From CAZCSY01 sp964501505 (GTDB lineage Bacteria > Omnitrophota > Gorgyraeia > Velamenicoccales > Velamenicoccaceae): 6,054 nt of DNA. The stretch is from positions 1 through 6,054 of the forward strand of contig CAZCSY010000091.1 in the NCBI GenBank assembly GCA_964501505.1, in the 5' to 3' direction. The notes under the pieces were generated by a model. That model had not been told where the DNA came from and made no database searches. It saw nothing but the letters and a program-made list of their open reading frames with translations. Both the position numbers and the translations under genes were made by a program. Positions within the stretch are counted from its first letter, which is position 1. Each line of letters starts with the position of its first letter. Of this stretch, positions 1 through 5,035 are shown piece by piece.

Positions 1-619
1 TGATCTCATCGACGGTCGTCGTGGTGAGCTCGAGGATCGACATCACCATCTCCTTCTCGCTCTTACCCACGACTCCGTGGCGCTGGCCCACCTCGATGAC
101 CGTCTTGAACTCTTCCTCCGTCAGGGTCGGCTCACGCTTGAGCTTCAGGCCGAAAAGACCCATGGTCTTATCGCAGATAGTCGTCGCCAGAAAGAGAAAC
201 GGCTTGATGACGCGGCTAAAGACGTACAGGGGCCCGACGAAGGCGTCGGCCAGGCGCTCGTTGTTGTGAATGGCGATCGTCTTGGGCGTTACCTCGCCGA
301 AGGTCAACAACAGGAGTGTCGTCACTCCCATGGAGACCGCCAGCCCCTTATCGCCGAGAGAATCGATCAAGAGCGTCGTCACGAGCGAAGAGACCGCGAT
401 GTTGACGAGGGTGTTGCCCGCCAGGATCGTCGTCAGACAGCGCAACGGGTTCTCGAGGAGACGAGCGATGACCTCGGCGTGGCGGCCGCGCTGGATGATG
501 CGCCTGAGCTTGATCGAATCAAGAGAAAAGAGGGCCGTCTCGGAAGCCGAAAAAAACGCCGACAGACCCAAAAAGAAACACAGGAGGACGATCTTCGCGA
601 TGACGATACCGGTGATCAT
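1..619 (-). CDS. DUF21/CNNM (CorB/HlyC-type) membrane transporter, 3' end outside window
   Basis: This is the N-terminal 206 residues of a CNNM/CorB/HlyC-family integral membrane protein. The family combines a DUF21 membrane domain with a cytosolic CBS pair, and characterised members move Mg2+ or related divalent cations across the inner membrane. Seen here: a first membrane segment (about 1-23), the hallmark SASETAL (24-30) with FSLD after it, hydrophobic segments near 63-86, 92-108 and 126-148, and the family signature FGEVTPKTIA (107-116). The stretch LTEEEFKTVIE (166-176) through EKEMVMSILEL is the linker that leads into the CBS domains, so the window cuts the gene just before them. The ATG at 619 is the only usable start, because an in-frame TGA lies close upstream with no other start codon between. 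It begins 5 nt after the yggT stop, so the two are co-transcribed. No strong Shine-Dalgarno is visible, which fits translational coupling. A transporter role is inferred from the family; the ion cannot be read from the sequence. Confidence 0.93.
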   Translation of the reverse strand, partial: MITGIVIAKIVLLCFFLGLSAFFSASETALFSLDSIKLRRIIQRGRHAEVIARLLENPLRCLTTILAGNTLVNIAVSSLVTTLLIDSLGDKGLAVSMGVTTLLLLTFGEVTPKTIAIHNNERLADAFVGPLYVFSRVIKPFLFLATTICDKTMGLFGLKLKREPTLTEEEFKTVIEVGQRHGVVGKSEKEMVMSILELTTTTVDEI

Positions 620-624
620 ATCTT

Positions 625-927
625 TTACTGCAAGCGCAGGCTCAGATCATAAAGGGTGCGCACGAGGAAGGCACGCAGGAAATAAAGAACCAAGATGGCG
701 ATGAGCGGAGACAGATCCAACCCCAGGCGCCAGGTGAAAGGCAGGGCTTTCCGGATGGGATAAAGGATCGGTTCGGTCGTGCGCTGGAGGAACTGGACGA
801 TGGGATTCAGGGGATCCGGACTCACCCAACTGACCAGGGCCCGGATGATGATGAGCCACGAAAGGACATTCAGGACGACGTCCAGTATCTGCGCGACAGC
901 CGAAACAAGATTACTTGCGACAAACAT
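625..927 (-). CDS. yggT: YggT family small integral membrane protein
   Basis: A complete 100-residue YggT/Ycf19-family protein. It has two hydrophobic membrane segments (about 10-35 and 70-90) joined by the conserved loop IRALVSWVSPDPLNPIVQFL (28-47), followed by TEPILYPIRKALP (51-63). The second conserved patch LDLSPLIAIL is at 70-79. Length and motif order are those of the single-repeat family members. The family is implicated in membrane-protein or envelope functions, including osmotic tolerance and, in relatives such as YlmG/Ycf19, cell division or photosynthetic complex assembly; the exact biochemical role is not known. The ATG at 927 has a strong purine-rich ribosome site (AAGGGGGA, 938-931), and a sigma70-like promoter lies just upstream. 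The stop codon is 5 nt before the DUF21 gene, so this is the first gene of a two-gene membrane operon. Confidence 0.94.
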   Translation of the reverse strand: MFVASNLVSAVAQILDVVLNVLSWLIIIRALVSWVSPDPLNPIVQFLQRTTEPILYPIRKALPFTWRLGLDLSPLIAILVLYFLRAFLVRTLYDLSLRLQ

Positions 928-930
928 GAG

Positions 931-938
931 TCCCCCTT
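931..938 (-). promoter_or_regulatory. Ribosome binding site of yggT
   Basis: AAGGGGGA read on the minus strand, 3 nt before the ATG at 927. It is strongly purine-rich and supports the start at 927 in a short AT-rich leader. Confidence 0.6.
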
Positions 939-947
939 GATTTTAAT

Positions 948-976
948 ATTGTATATAAACGGCGAGGCGCGGCCAA
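948..976 (-). promoter_or_regulatory. Sigma70-like promoter of the yggT operon
   Basis: On the minus strand a -35-like TTGGCC (976-971) is followed after exactly 17 nt by a -10-like TACAAT (953-948; five of six consensus bases). Transcription would start roughly 7 nt downstream, near 941, leaving a very short leader before the yggT ribosome site. The -10 region sits in an AT-rich island inside GC-rich DNA. It lies 48 nt beyond the end of the HAD gene, so it separates yggT and the DUF21 gene from the upstream genes. The -35 match is only partial. Confidence 0.55.
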
Positions 977-1024
977 ATACTTGCTGTCCCTGTGCGCCGA
1001 CGGGCCACTGTTCTTCTAACCCTT

Positions 1025-1669
1025 TTATTTTAATTTAGTTAGGGCAGCTACAAGACCCGAGATGCTCCCGATAATCAGCGTCGGTCGGGCTGCCTTGAGC
1101 TCTTTCAGGGTGCTGGAGCCGGTGGGCACCCCTATCGTGTCCAGACGCGCCCGGCGGCCCGCCTCGATATCGATAGGCATATCGCCCACGTAGACGGTAT
1201 CGGCCCGCGAAAGACCGAAGCGGCGCCTGATATCATTGAGCATCTGCGGATGCGGCTTGCCCTGGTGCACCTGATCGGCGCAGCGCATCGCGTCGAAGCG
1301 ATGGTCGGCCCCCAACACCCGCAGGATCTGCTTTGTAAACGGCGCCGGCCGGTTGCTCGCGATGGCAAGATACATCCCGCGCCCCTTCAAGATACTAAGG
1401 ACACGCCGCGCATGCGGCAACCAACGCACGCCCCGCAACAATGCCCGCTGGTGGTGGGGCCTGAAGATGCCGAGCGCCCGCCCTAAATCCTTCTTGTCGA
1501 CAAATGGCTCAAGCAAAAACCGCTGGCCGCGGCCCACGGCGCGCCGGATGCGCGTGGCCGACGGCGCGGCATACCCCAGGCGCTTCACCGTAAAGACGAC
1601 ACTCGCGATAAGGGCCGGGTAGGCATCCACCAGCGTGCCGTCAAGATCGAAGATGACAAGTCTCTTCAC
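1025..1669 (-). CDS. HAD-superfamily hydrolase (phosphoglycolate phosphatase-like)
   Basis: A cytosolic HAD-superfamily phosphatase, 214 residues from the preferred start, of the Gph/PpaX-like type with a helical cap between motifs I and II. Motif I is FDLDGTLVD, with nucleophile D8 and acid/base D10. Motif II is the Ser in IASNRP (S105). Motif III is K138 in GKPHP. Motif IV is VGDMPIDIEAG with D163 and D167. All catalytic residues are present, so it should be active on a phosphomonoester or pyrophosphate; the substrate is not evident. The GTG at 1669 is chosen because it has a GGATGA site 7 nt upstream and puts the motif I strand right at the N-terminus, as usual in the family. A longer reading from a TTG at 1711 would add 14 unconserved residues and has its only GAGGAG 18 nt away. 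It follows the exported-protein gene by 64 nt (22 nt from the TTG) and is probably co-transcribed with it. Confidence 0.92.
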   Translation of the reverse strand: MKRLVIFDLDGTLVDAYPALIASVVFTVKRLGYAAPSATRIRRAVGRGQRFLLEPFVDKKDLGRALGIFRPHHQRALLRGVRWLPHARRVLSILKGRGMYLAIASNRPAPFTKQILRVLGADHRFDAMRCADQVHQGKPHPQMLNDIRRRFGLSRADTVYVGDMPIDIEAGRRARLDTIGVPTGSSTLKELKAARPTLIIGSISGLVAALTKLK

Positions 1670-1676
1670 TTCACGT

Positions 1677-1682
1677 TCATCC
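1677..1682 (-). promoter_or_regulatory. Ribosome site that decides the HAD phosphatase start
   Basis: GGATGA on the minus strand, 7 nt before the GTG at 1669. It is one base from GGAGGA. It favours the GTG over the in-frame TTG at 1711, which has no correctly spaced site. Confidence 0.45.
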
Positions 1683-1733
1683 GAAACCCTTTTTGCAACC
1701 GGAGGTTCCAAGCGGCGTTTCGCAAATCACTCC

Positions 1734-2174
1734 TCACGCCCCGCCGGACCAATCGGAACTCTCATCCGCATTCACGCTGACGGCCTGCGCAATCGCCTGC
1801 CCGGTTCCATCTATCTTATAATCAACCGACACGTACTTACCGCGCCTTATCGAAGATAACCCCGAGCAATTGCCGAAGACCGTCTTGCTGTCGGTCTTGA
1901 TTTTCAGCTTTACCTTCCCCCCCACCTTATAATCATAGTACTCAACCACCAGAAACCCGGAAGAGGCGCTGACCACCTCGCCCCGAACCCACAAGGTCTG
2001 CTCCGGATTGGGCTTAAGCTCATTACCGGGGGACAGCGATCCTGGAACCTTATTGTCGCTAGACGTCGCCTCCTTAGCCTCCCATGTCGAGGCAAGACGT
2101 TGAACCTCGGCCTGAACCTCCAGGGCCCCCGCCATGACCCCAACCGCCACCACCAATATGAACATGCGCTTCAC
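1734..2174 (-). CDS. Exported small beta protein, paralogue 1
   Basis: A 146-residue exported protein of unknown function. A Sec signal peptide is clear: MKRMF, a hydrophobic core (about 5-18), and a likely cleavage after VQA (22). A low-complexity polar linker (about 25-58, rich in S, P, K, E) leads to a single small domain (about 60-136): LWVRGEVVSA, a beta strand FLVVEYYDYK, KIKTDSKTVF (91-100), a G..SIRRGKYVSVDYK turn-strand, and a last strand AIAQAVSV. The alternating pattern suggests a small OB- or DUF5666-like beta barrel, which is inference. It is clearly homologous to the gene immediately upstream: W-V-x-GEV, KTVF, and DYK align in the same order. The start is a GTG at 2174 with GGGAGGA about 4-5 nt upstream; the internal ATG at residue 4 is too far from that site. 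A single Cys (103) rules out an internal disulfide. Confidence 0.88.
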   Translation of the reverse strand: MKRMFILVVAVGVMAGALEVQAEVQRLASTWEAKEATSSDNKVPGSLSPGNELKPNPEQTLWVRGEVVSASSGFLVVEYYDYKVGGKVKLKIKTDSKTVFGNCSGLSSIRRGKYVSVDYKIDGTGQAIAQAVSVNADESSDWSGGA

Positions 2175-2234
2175 GGCATCCTCCCTATTTTTGCGAACCT
2201 CGCCAAGGCTTGATAGTGACGAGGCTAAGCCTTC

Positions 2235-2648
2235 TCAGGTACCTGTCTCTACGTCGATGATATCCGCGACGCAACGGCCGCCTTTCTCTTTATAGTCGAT
2301 CGTCACGTGCATGCCGGTCTCAAGGTCCGCCAGACCCAAAACGCCCTGAAAGACTGTTTTGTCGTCGGCGTACACCGTCCTGGTAACCTCCTCGGCCGTC
2401 TCGTATTCAAGGTACTTGAGCAACAGGCTGTTGCCGGCAACATCGACGCTCGCCACCTCGCCCCAGACCCACTGCGACGGTATCGCCTCCTGCGCCTCCT
2501 CCGTATCTCCGACAACGGAAGATACCTGCGCCTCACCCAGCGCCTTCTCCGTGAGCGCCTCCCCTGCGATCAGTTCGTTCTCCTGCGCCGTCGCCATGCC
2601 CGATAGCGCCATCACCATCACCGCCGCCCACAAACCAACGTGTTTCAT
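2235..2648 (-). CDS. Exported small beta protein, paralogue 2
   Basis: A 137-residue exported protein of unknown function, tandem paralogue of the next gene downstream. It has a signal peptide (MKHVGLW, a hydrophobic core to about 19, likely cleavage after ATA at 21) and an acidic, Ala/Glu-rich linker (about 22-57). The domain (about 59-135) reads QWVWGEVASVD, SLLLKYLEYE, ADDKTVFQ (95-101), then the LGLADLETGMHVTIDYK segment (104-120), then CVADIIDV. The order of GEV, LxxxYxxY, KTVF and DYK matches the paralogue, while the linkers differ completely. The ATG at 2648 is chosen because of the excellent GGAGG about 8 nt upstream and because it begins the signal peptide. A frame extension to an ATG at 2738 would put 30 Arg/Gly-rich residues in front of it. 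The gap to the downstream paralogue is 60 nt, so one transcript is likely. Similar WVWGEV-type domains seem common in Omnitrophota proteins as I recall; not verified. Confidence 0.88.
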   Translation of the reverse strand: MKHVGLWAAVMVMALSGMATAQENELIAGEALTEKALGEAQVSSVVGDTEEAQEAIPSQWVWGEVASVDVAGNSLLLKYLEYETAEEVTRTVYADDKTVFQGVLGLADLETGMHVTIDYKEKGGRCVADIIDVETGT

Positions 2649-2652
2649 ACAT

Positions 2653-2662
2653 CCCCCCTCCC
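2653..2662 (-). promoter_or_regulatory. Strong ribosome site for exported paralogue 2
   Basis: GGGAGGGGGG on the minus strand, ending 4 nt before the ATG at 2648; its GGAGG core is about 8 nt away. It fixes the start at the signal peptide and argues against the in-frame ATG at 2738. Confidence 0.6.
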
Positions 2663-2737
2663 GCACGCCAGGGAAGCTCCTTTTGAGCCCGCCCGGACGG
2701 CGACGTCTGAACCCGACATATACTTTCCCGAACGACA

Positions 2738-2771
2738 TAGATACCCCCCGCGCATGCGCGGGGAACTCAAA
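2738..2771 (-). repeat. Hairpin repeat unit A (perfect 18-bp palindrome)
   Basis: A 34-bp unit on the minus strand: GAGTTCC, a GC-rich perfect palindrome centred on GCATGC (2746-2763), then GGTATCTA. The flanks GAGTTCC and GTATCTA are the same as in unit B 73 bp away, while several stem bases differ. It lies just upstream of exported paralogue 2. Function unknown; it could be a dispersed palindromic repeat or part of a structured leader. Confidence 0.75.
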
Positions 2772-2778
2772 CCAACTA

Positions 2779-2807
2779 TTAGAAACTTGAGGCTCCTCTC
2801 ATTCTAA
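2779..2807 (-). other. Imperfect AT-rich hairpin between repeat units A and B
   Basis: TTAGAA (2779-2784) pairs with TTCTAA (2802-2807), and inside it TGAG (2788-2791) pairs with CTCA (2798-2801) around a 6-base loop. A 3-nt bulge interrupts one side. It nearly fills the 40-bp gap between units A and B but shares no sequence with them. Whether it forms in RNA is inference. Confidence 0.4.
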
Positions 2808-2811
2808 ATCG

Positions 2812-2844
2812 TAGATACCCGCGGGCATGCCCGTGGAACTCAAA
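2812..2844 (-). repeat. Hairpin repeat unit B
   Basis: A 33-bp unit matching unit A in its flanks (GAGTTCC and GGTATCTA on the minus strand) and in the central GCATGC. The stem sequence is changed on both sides: CGGGC pairs with GCCCG where unit A has CGCGC pairing with GCGCG. Only one outer pair is imperfect (a G-T juxtaposition at 2821/2834, pairable as G-U in one orientation). The paired changes suggest the stem is conserved rather than the sequence. Confidence 0.72.
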
Positions 2845-2853
2845 ACGGGCATA

Positions 2854-2881
2854 GAGTCCCCGCCTTTACAGGGGGGGACTC
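2854..2881 (-). terminator. Stem-loop after the MetE-core gene (possible terminator, repeat unit C)
   Basis: GAGTCCCC (2854-2861) pairs perfectly with GGGGACTC (2874-2881) around a 12-base loop that can add two more inner pairs. It begins 8 nt after the stop codon of the MetE-core gene, the normal place for a terminator. The downstream minus-strand sequence TATGCCCGTTTT is only a poor U-tract, so strong intrinsic termination is doubtful. On the minus strand it starts GAGTCCC and ends GGGGACTCTATG, resembling the ends of units A and B, so it may be a third diverged copy of the same repeat. Confidence 0.45.
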
Positions 2882-2889
2882 CCGCTGGC

Positions 2890-3930
2890 TTAGAGCACAC
2901 TTTGGAGGCGACGCGACAGGCGGACCGAGAGGTCCAGGACCTTGGCGGCGCGCTCTTCGGTCAGCCCGGCGCAGCCGCAGGAGGCCGTGATGAGACCACC
3001 GTTCACAAACAGGTCCTTGTGCCGTTCGAGGACGCCGCCGAGGCGGTCCTCGAGACCTTCCTCGTCGAGCGCCTCGGTGTTGGGAACGATCCCCACCGCC
3101 GGCACGCCGCCGCGGCGCAAAAAAGCGGTCCCCGCCTTTTCATACAATAAAAATTTATCGAAGTAGCCGAAGGCGTCGAAGCTCACGATGTCGACCTTCG
3201 TCGCCATCACCAGGTCCCAGTCGGTGTTGCCACAACAGTGGATGCCGGCCAGGGCGCCGCTCTCGTGGATCGTTGCCACGACCGCGTCGATCATCCTGAT
3301 GATCGCCTCGCGCGGCAGGGAACAGGCGCTCGTCCCCAGGGCCACCAGATACGGCTCGTCGATAAAGACGATGATCTTCGTCTCGGCGTGCGCCCGCACC
3401 TGACGGATGATCCACGCGGCCTTCAGGGCCAGGTACGCCGGCAGCAACTCGGCGAGCTCGGCGTTGTGAAGGATCGGGGTCTTTTTCCGGTCCAACAGCG
3501 TCAGCCCCAGGCTAACCGGGCCGATAACCTGCACCTTCACCCAGCCCTGCCAACTCTGCTCCTGGAGCCGCGCGGCCAGAAGGTATAAACCCAGGGCCGC
3601 GCCCCTGCTGATCGCAAAGGCATCGACCTGCCTTTCCTGGATCTTCGTGAAGCACGCCTCAAAATCATCGAGGTAAGACGGGGCGTCGGTATCCACCCAG
3701 ACGGTCTTTTGCCTGGCATCGACACGCAGGCCGGGCAACTGCTCGCCGTACTGGACGTACATGTTTTCCAGAAAGTCGCGGCGCGGCAACTGCGCCCAGA
3801 AGGGTGCGTGATCGACAAGCATCTCCCAGACGAGCGCCTCGGCGCCGGCCGCATCAGCGTGCGGCATGCTGCCGACACCCGTGGCCAGGATCTTGTCGGC
3901 GAGGGATTGACACAGTTGTCGGCGACTCAT
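2890..3930 (-). CDS. MetE-core protein (cobalamin-independent methionine synthase catalytic-domain family)
   Basis: A complete 346-residue UROD/MetE-like TIM-barrel protein, likely cytosolic, which by family would pass a methyl group to a thiol such as homocysteine. It is less than half the length of classical MetE (about 750) and lacks the N-terminal barrel, like the stand-alone core methionine synthases known from Dehalococcoides and others. Motifs: ATGVGSMPH (16-24), LPRRDFLENM (48-57), VQVIGPVSLG (133-142), FIDEP (189-193), HCCGNTDW (231-238) and ITASCGCAG (314-322). By comparison with MetE, H231, C233 and C318 are expected zinc ligands; the position of the MetE glutamate ligand appears to be D252 in SFDAFGY. 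The methyl donor cannot be told from the sequence; core enzymes lack the folate-binding half and may use a methylated corrinoid protein. The ATG at 3930 overlaps the LacI stop codon by 4 nt (ATGA) and has AGGA 4 nt upstream, so translation is coupled to the regulator. Methionine synthesis is likely but not certain; related methylthiol transferases share the fold. Confidence 0.87.
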   Translation of the reverse strand: MSRRQLCQSLADKILATGVGSMPHADAAGAEALVWEMLVDHAPFWAQLPRRDFLENMYVQYGEQLPGLRVDARQKTVWVDTDAPSYLDDFEACFTKIQERQVDAFAISRGAALGLYLLAARLQEQSWQGWVKVQVIGPVSLGLTLLDRKKTPILHNAELAELLPAYLALKAAWIIRQVRAHAETKIIVFIDEPYLVALGTSACSLPREAIIRMIDAVVATIHESGALAGIHCCGNTDWDLVMATKVDIVSFDAFGYFDKFLLYEKAGTAFLRRGGVPAVGIVPNTEALDEEGLEDRLGGVLERHKDLFVNGGLITASCGCAGLTEERAAKVLDLSVRLSRRLQSVL

Positions 3931-4949
3931 GTGTTCCTGGAAAGAGAGACGACGGAATCCCTGATGACGAGTTCGGGAGAAAGGACGATACGGTTGATAT
4001 CCCTTGCGGGCTCCTGGATCTTAAGATACAGCTCTCTGACCGCCGTCTGCGCCATCTCCCGCAGGGGCTGGCGCATGGTCGTCAGGGAGACGGGACCGTA
4101 GAGGCAGACGGGGTCGTCGTCAAAACCGATGACGGAGACATCCCCGGGGACCTTCAGGCCGTTTTCCTGGAAGACCGAGATGGCCTCCATGGCCATGTCG
4201 TCCGACGAGACGAAGACGGCCGTGGGCCTGTCGGACAGCGCCAATATCCTCTCGGCGGAGACGCGGGCGGACTTGCGCGAGTAATCGCCGCGCTGGCAGT
4301 ATTCGTTTTTGAACGGCAGGCCGGCATCGGCCAGGGACCGCTTGTAGCCCTCCAGGCGGTCGGTCGCGGCCTGTGACATCAGGTCGCCGGAGATGAAGGC
4401 GATCTTCTCGTGGCCCATCTGGACAAGGTACTGGGTCGCGGTGCGGGCACCCTTGAGATTATCGATGCTGACGCTGGCCGCCGGGACGTCCTCGTCCAGA
4501 TAGTTCATCAGGACGATGGGAAGATTCATCTCCAGAAAGTCCTCGACGTGCCCGCGGTTGTTGATGACGTCGGCAAAGATCACGCCGCCGACGGCCGAGG
4601 GGTTGACGGACGTCCTGCCGTCCGTGAGGTGCAGCAAGAGATCGATCTTGAAGCCGTCGCAGGCGATTCCGACGCTGCGGAAGATCTCCATCGCGTAGAA
4701 CGAATAAAAGATTCCCTCGTAGCGGGGAATCTCCAGGCCTATGGTGTTGTTGGAACCGCTCGCCAGACGCTGCGCCGCCAGGTTGGGCTTGAACTTCAGC
4801 CGCCGGACCGCCTCTTCGACGCGGCGGCGGTTGGCGTCCTTGACCGTCGGAAACTTGTTGATCACGCGCGAGACGGTCGTGATCGACACCCCGGCGGCCC
4901 GGGCCACGTCTTCGATGCTCGCGTGCTTCTTTTTTGCGGGAGGCGTCAT
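3927..4949 (-). CDS. LacI-family transcriptional regulator
   Basis: A complete 340-residue LacI/GalR-family DNA-binding regulator. The N-terminal helix-turn-helix is textbook: SIEDVARAAGVSITTVSRVI (11-30), then VEEAVRRLKFKPN (44-56), and the hinge helix LAAQRLASG (57-65) with L62 at the usual minor-groove position. The rest (about 68-335) is a periplasmic-binding-protein-like effector domain with two lobes; GGVIFAD (121-127), GHEKIAFISGD (179-189), FVSSDDMAMEAI (246-257) and VSVIGFDDDP (271-280) are recognisable family landmarks. Most members bind a sugar or nucleoside; the ligand here is unknown. The ATG at 4949 has a GAGAGGA site about 8 nt upstream. The last codons overlap the start of the MetE-core gene, so both are made from one message. 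Autoregulation of this pair is plausible because the gap upstream of the gene holds short repeats, but no operator is proven. Confidence 0.95.
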   Translation of the reverse strand: MTPPAKKKHASIEDVARAAGVSITTVSRVINKFPTVKDANRRRVEEAVRRLKFKPNLAAQRLASGSNNTIGLEIPRYEGIFYSFYAMEIFRSVGIACDGFKIDLLLHLTDGRTSVNPSAVGGVIFADVINNRGHVEDFLEMNLPIVLMNYLDEDVPAASVSIDNLKGARTATQYLVQMGHEKIAFISGDLMSQAATDRLEGYKRSLADAGLPFKNEYCQRGDYSRKSARVSAERILALSDRPTAVFVSSDDMAMEAISVFQENGLKVPGDVSVIGFDDDPVCLYGPVSLTTMRQPLREMAQTAVRELYLKIQEPARDINRIVLSPELVIRDSVVSLSRNT

Positions 4950-4975
4950 CGCGTCATCCTCTCACTGACACAAAA

Positions 4976-5003
4976 ACCCGCAGGCACATCCCCGCAGGCT
5001 CAT
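4976..5003 (-). repeat. Tandem 14-bp direct repeat upstream of the LacI gene
   Basis: Two adjoining 14-bp units on the minus strand, ATGAGCCTGCGGGG (5003-4990) and ATGTGCCTGCGGGT (4989-4976), differ at two positions. They lie 27-54 nt before the repressor start codon, where a promoter-proximal operator or leader element would be. The second copy is followed by TTTTT, but direct repeats do not form a terminator stem. Role unknown. Confidence 0.65.
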
Positions 5004-5017
5004 GTAAAAAACTAAAG

Positions 5018-5035
5018 GGTCTCACCGCGGTCTCA
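5018..5035 (-). promoter_or_regulatory. Palindrome plus direct repeat, possible operator
   Basis: ACCGCGGT (5024-5031) is a perfect 8-bp palindrome in the gap before the repressor gene. It is overlapped by two direct copies of GGTCTCA (5018-5024 and 5029-5035) spaced by 4 bp. Part of it lies in the stop codon of the coiled-coil gene. A LacI-family operator is usually a longer palindrome, so this is only a candidate. Confidence 0.2.

Noticed and set aside
77..652. Plus-strand open frame of 191 codons at the left edge
   Set aside because: The minus strand encodes a clear DUF21 protein with SASETAL and GEVTPK signatures over the same bases; the plus-strand product is a low-complexity, charged shadow.
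2175..2234. Possible terminator between the two exported paralogues (CCTCG pairing with CGAGG)
   Set aside because: The stem is short with a loop of about 18 nt and there is no following U-tract, so it is unlikely to stop transcription.
2649..2738. Thirty-codon N-terminal extension of exported paralogue 2 from an ATG at 2738
   Set aside because: The extension is Arg/Gly-rich, would bury the signal peptide, and the ATG at 2648 has a much better ribosome site. The upstream G-run near 2738 belongs to hairpin A.
2738..2844. Possible minimal CRISPR array: units A and B (33-34 bp) separated by 40 bp, with a palindromic core resembling type I-E repeats
   Set aside because: Only two clear copies exist, they differ at several stem positions and in length, the third related hairpin is 40 bp away rather than 73, the gap itself is a hairpin, and no cas gene is in the window. 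Dispersed palindromic repeats explain it better, though a remnant cannot be fully excluded.
4976..5010. T-run after GC-rich sequence upstream of the LacI gene as an intrinsic terminator of the coiled-coil gene
   Set aside because: The GC-rich part consists of direct repeats, which do not fold into a stem, so the T-run alone is not a terminator.
4410..5015. Plus-strand open frame of 201 codons opposite the LacI gene
   Set aside because: The minus-strand repressor is a full-length, motif-complete family member; the plus-strand translation shows no recognisable feature.
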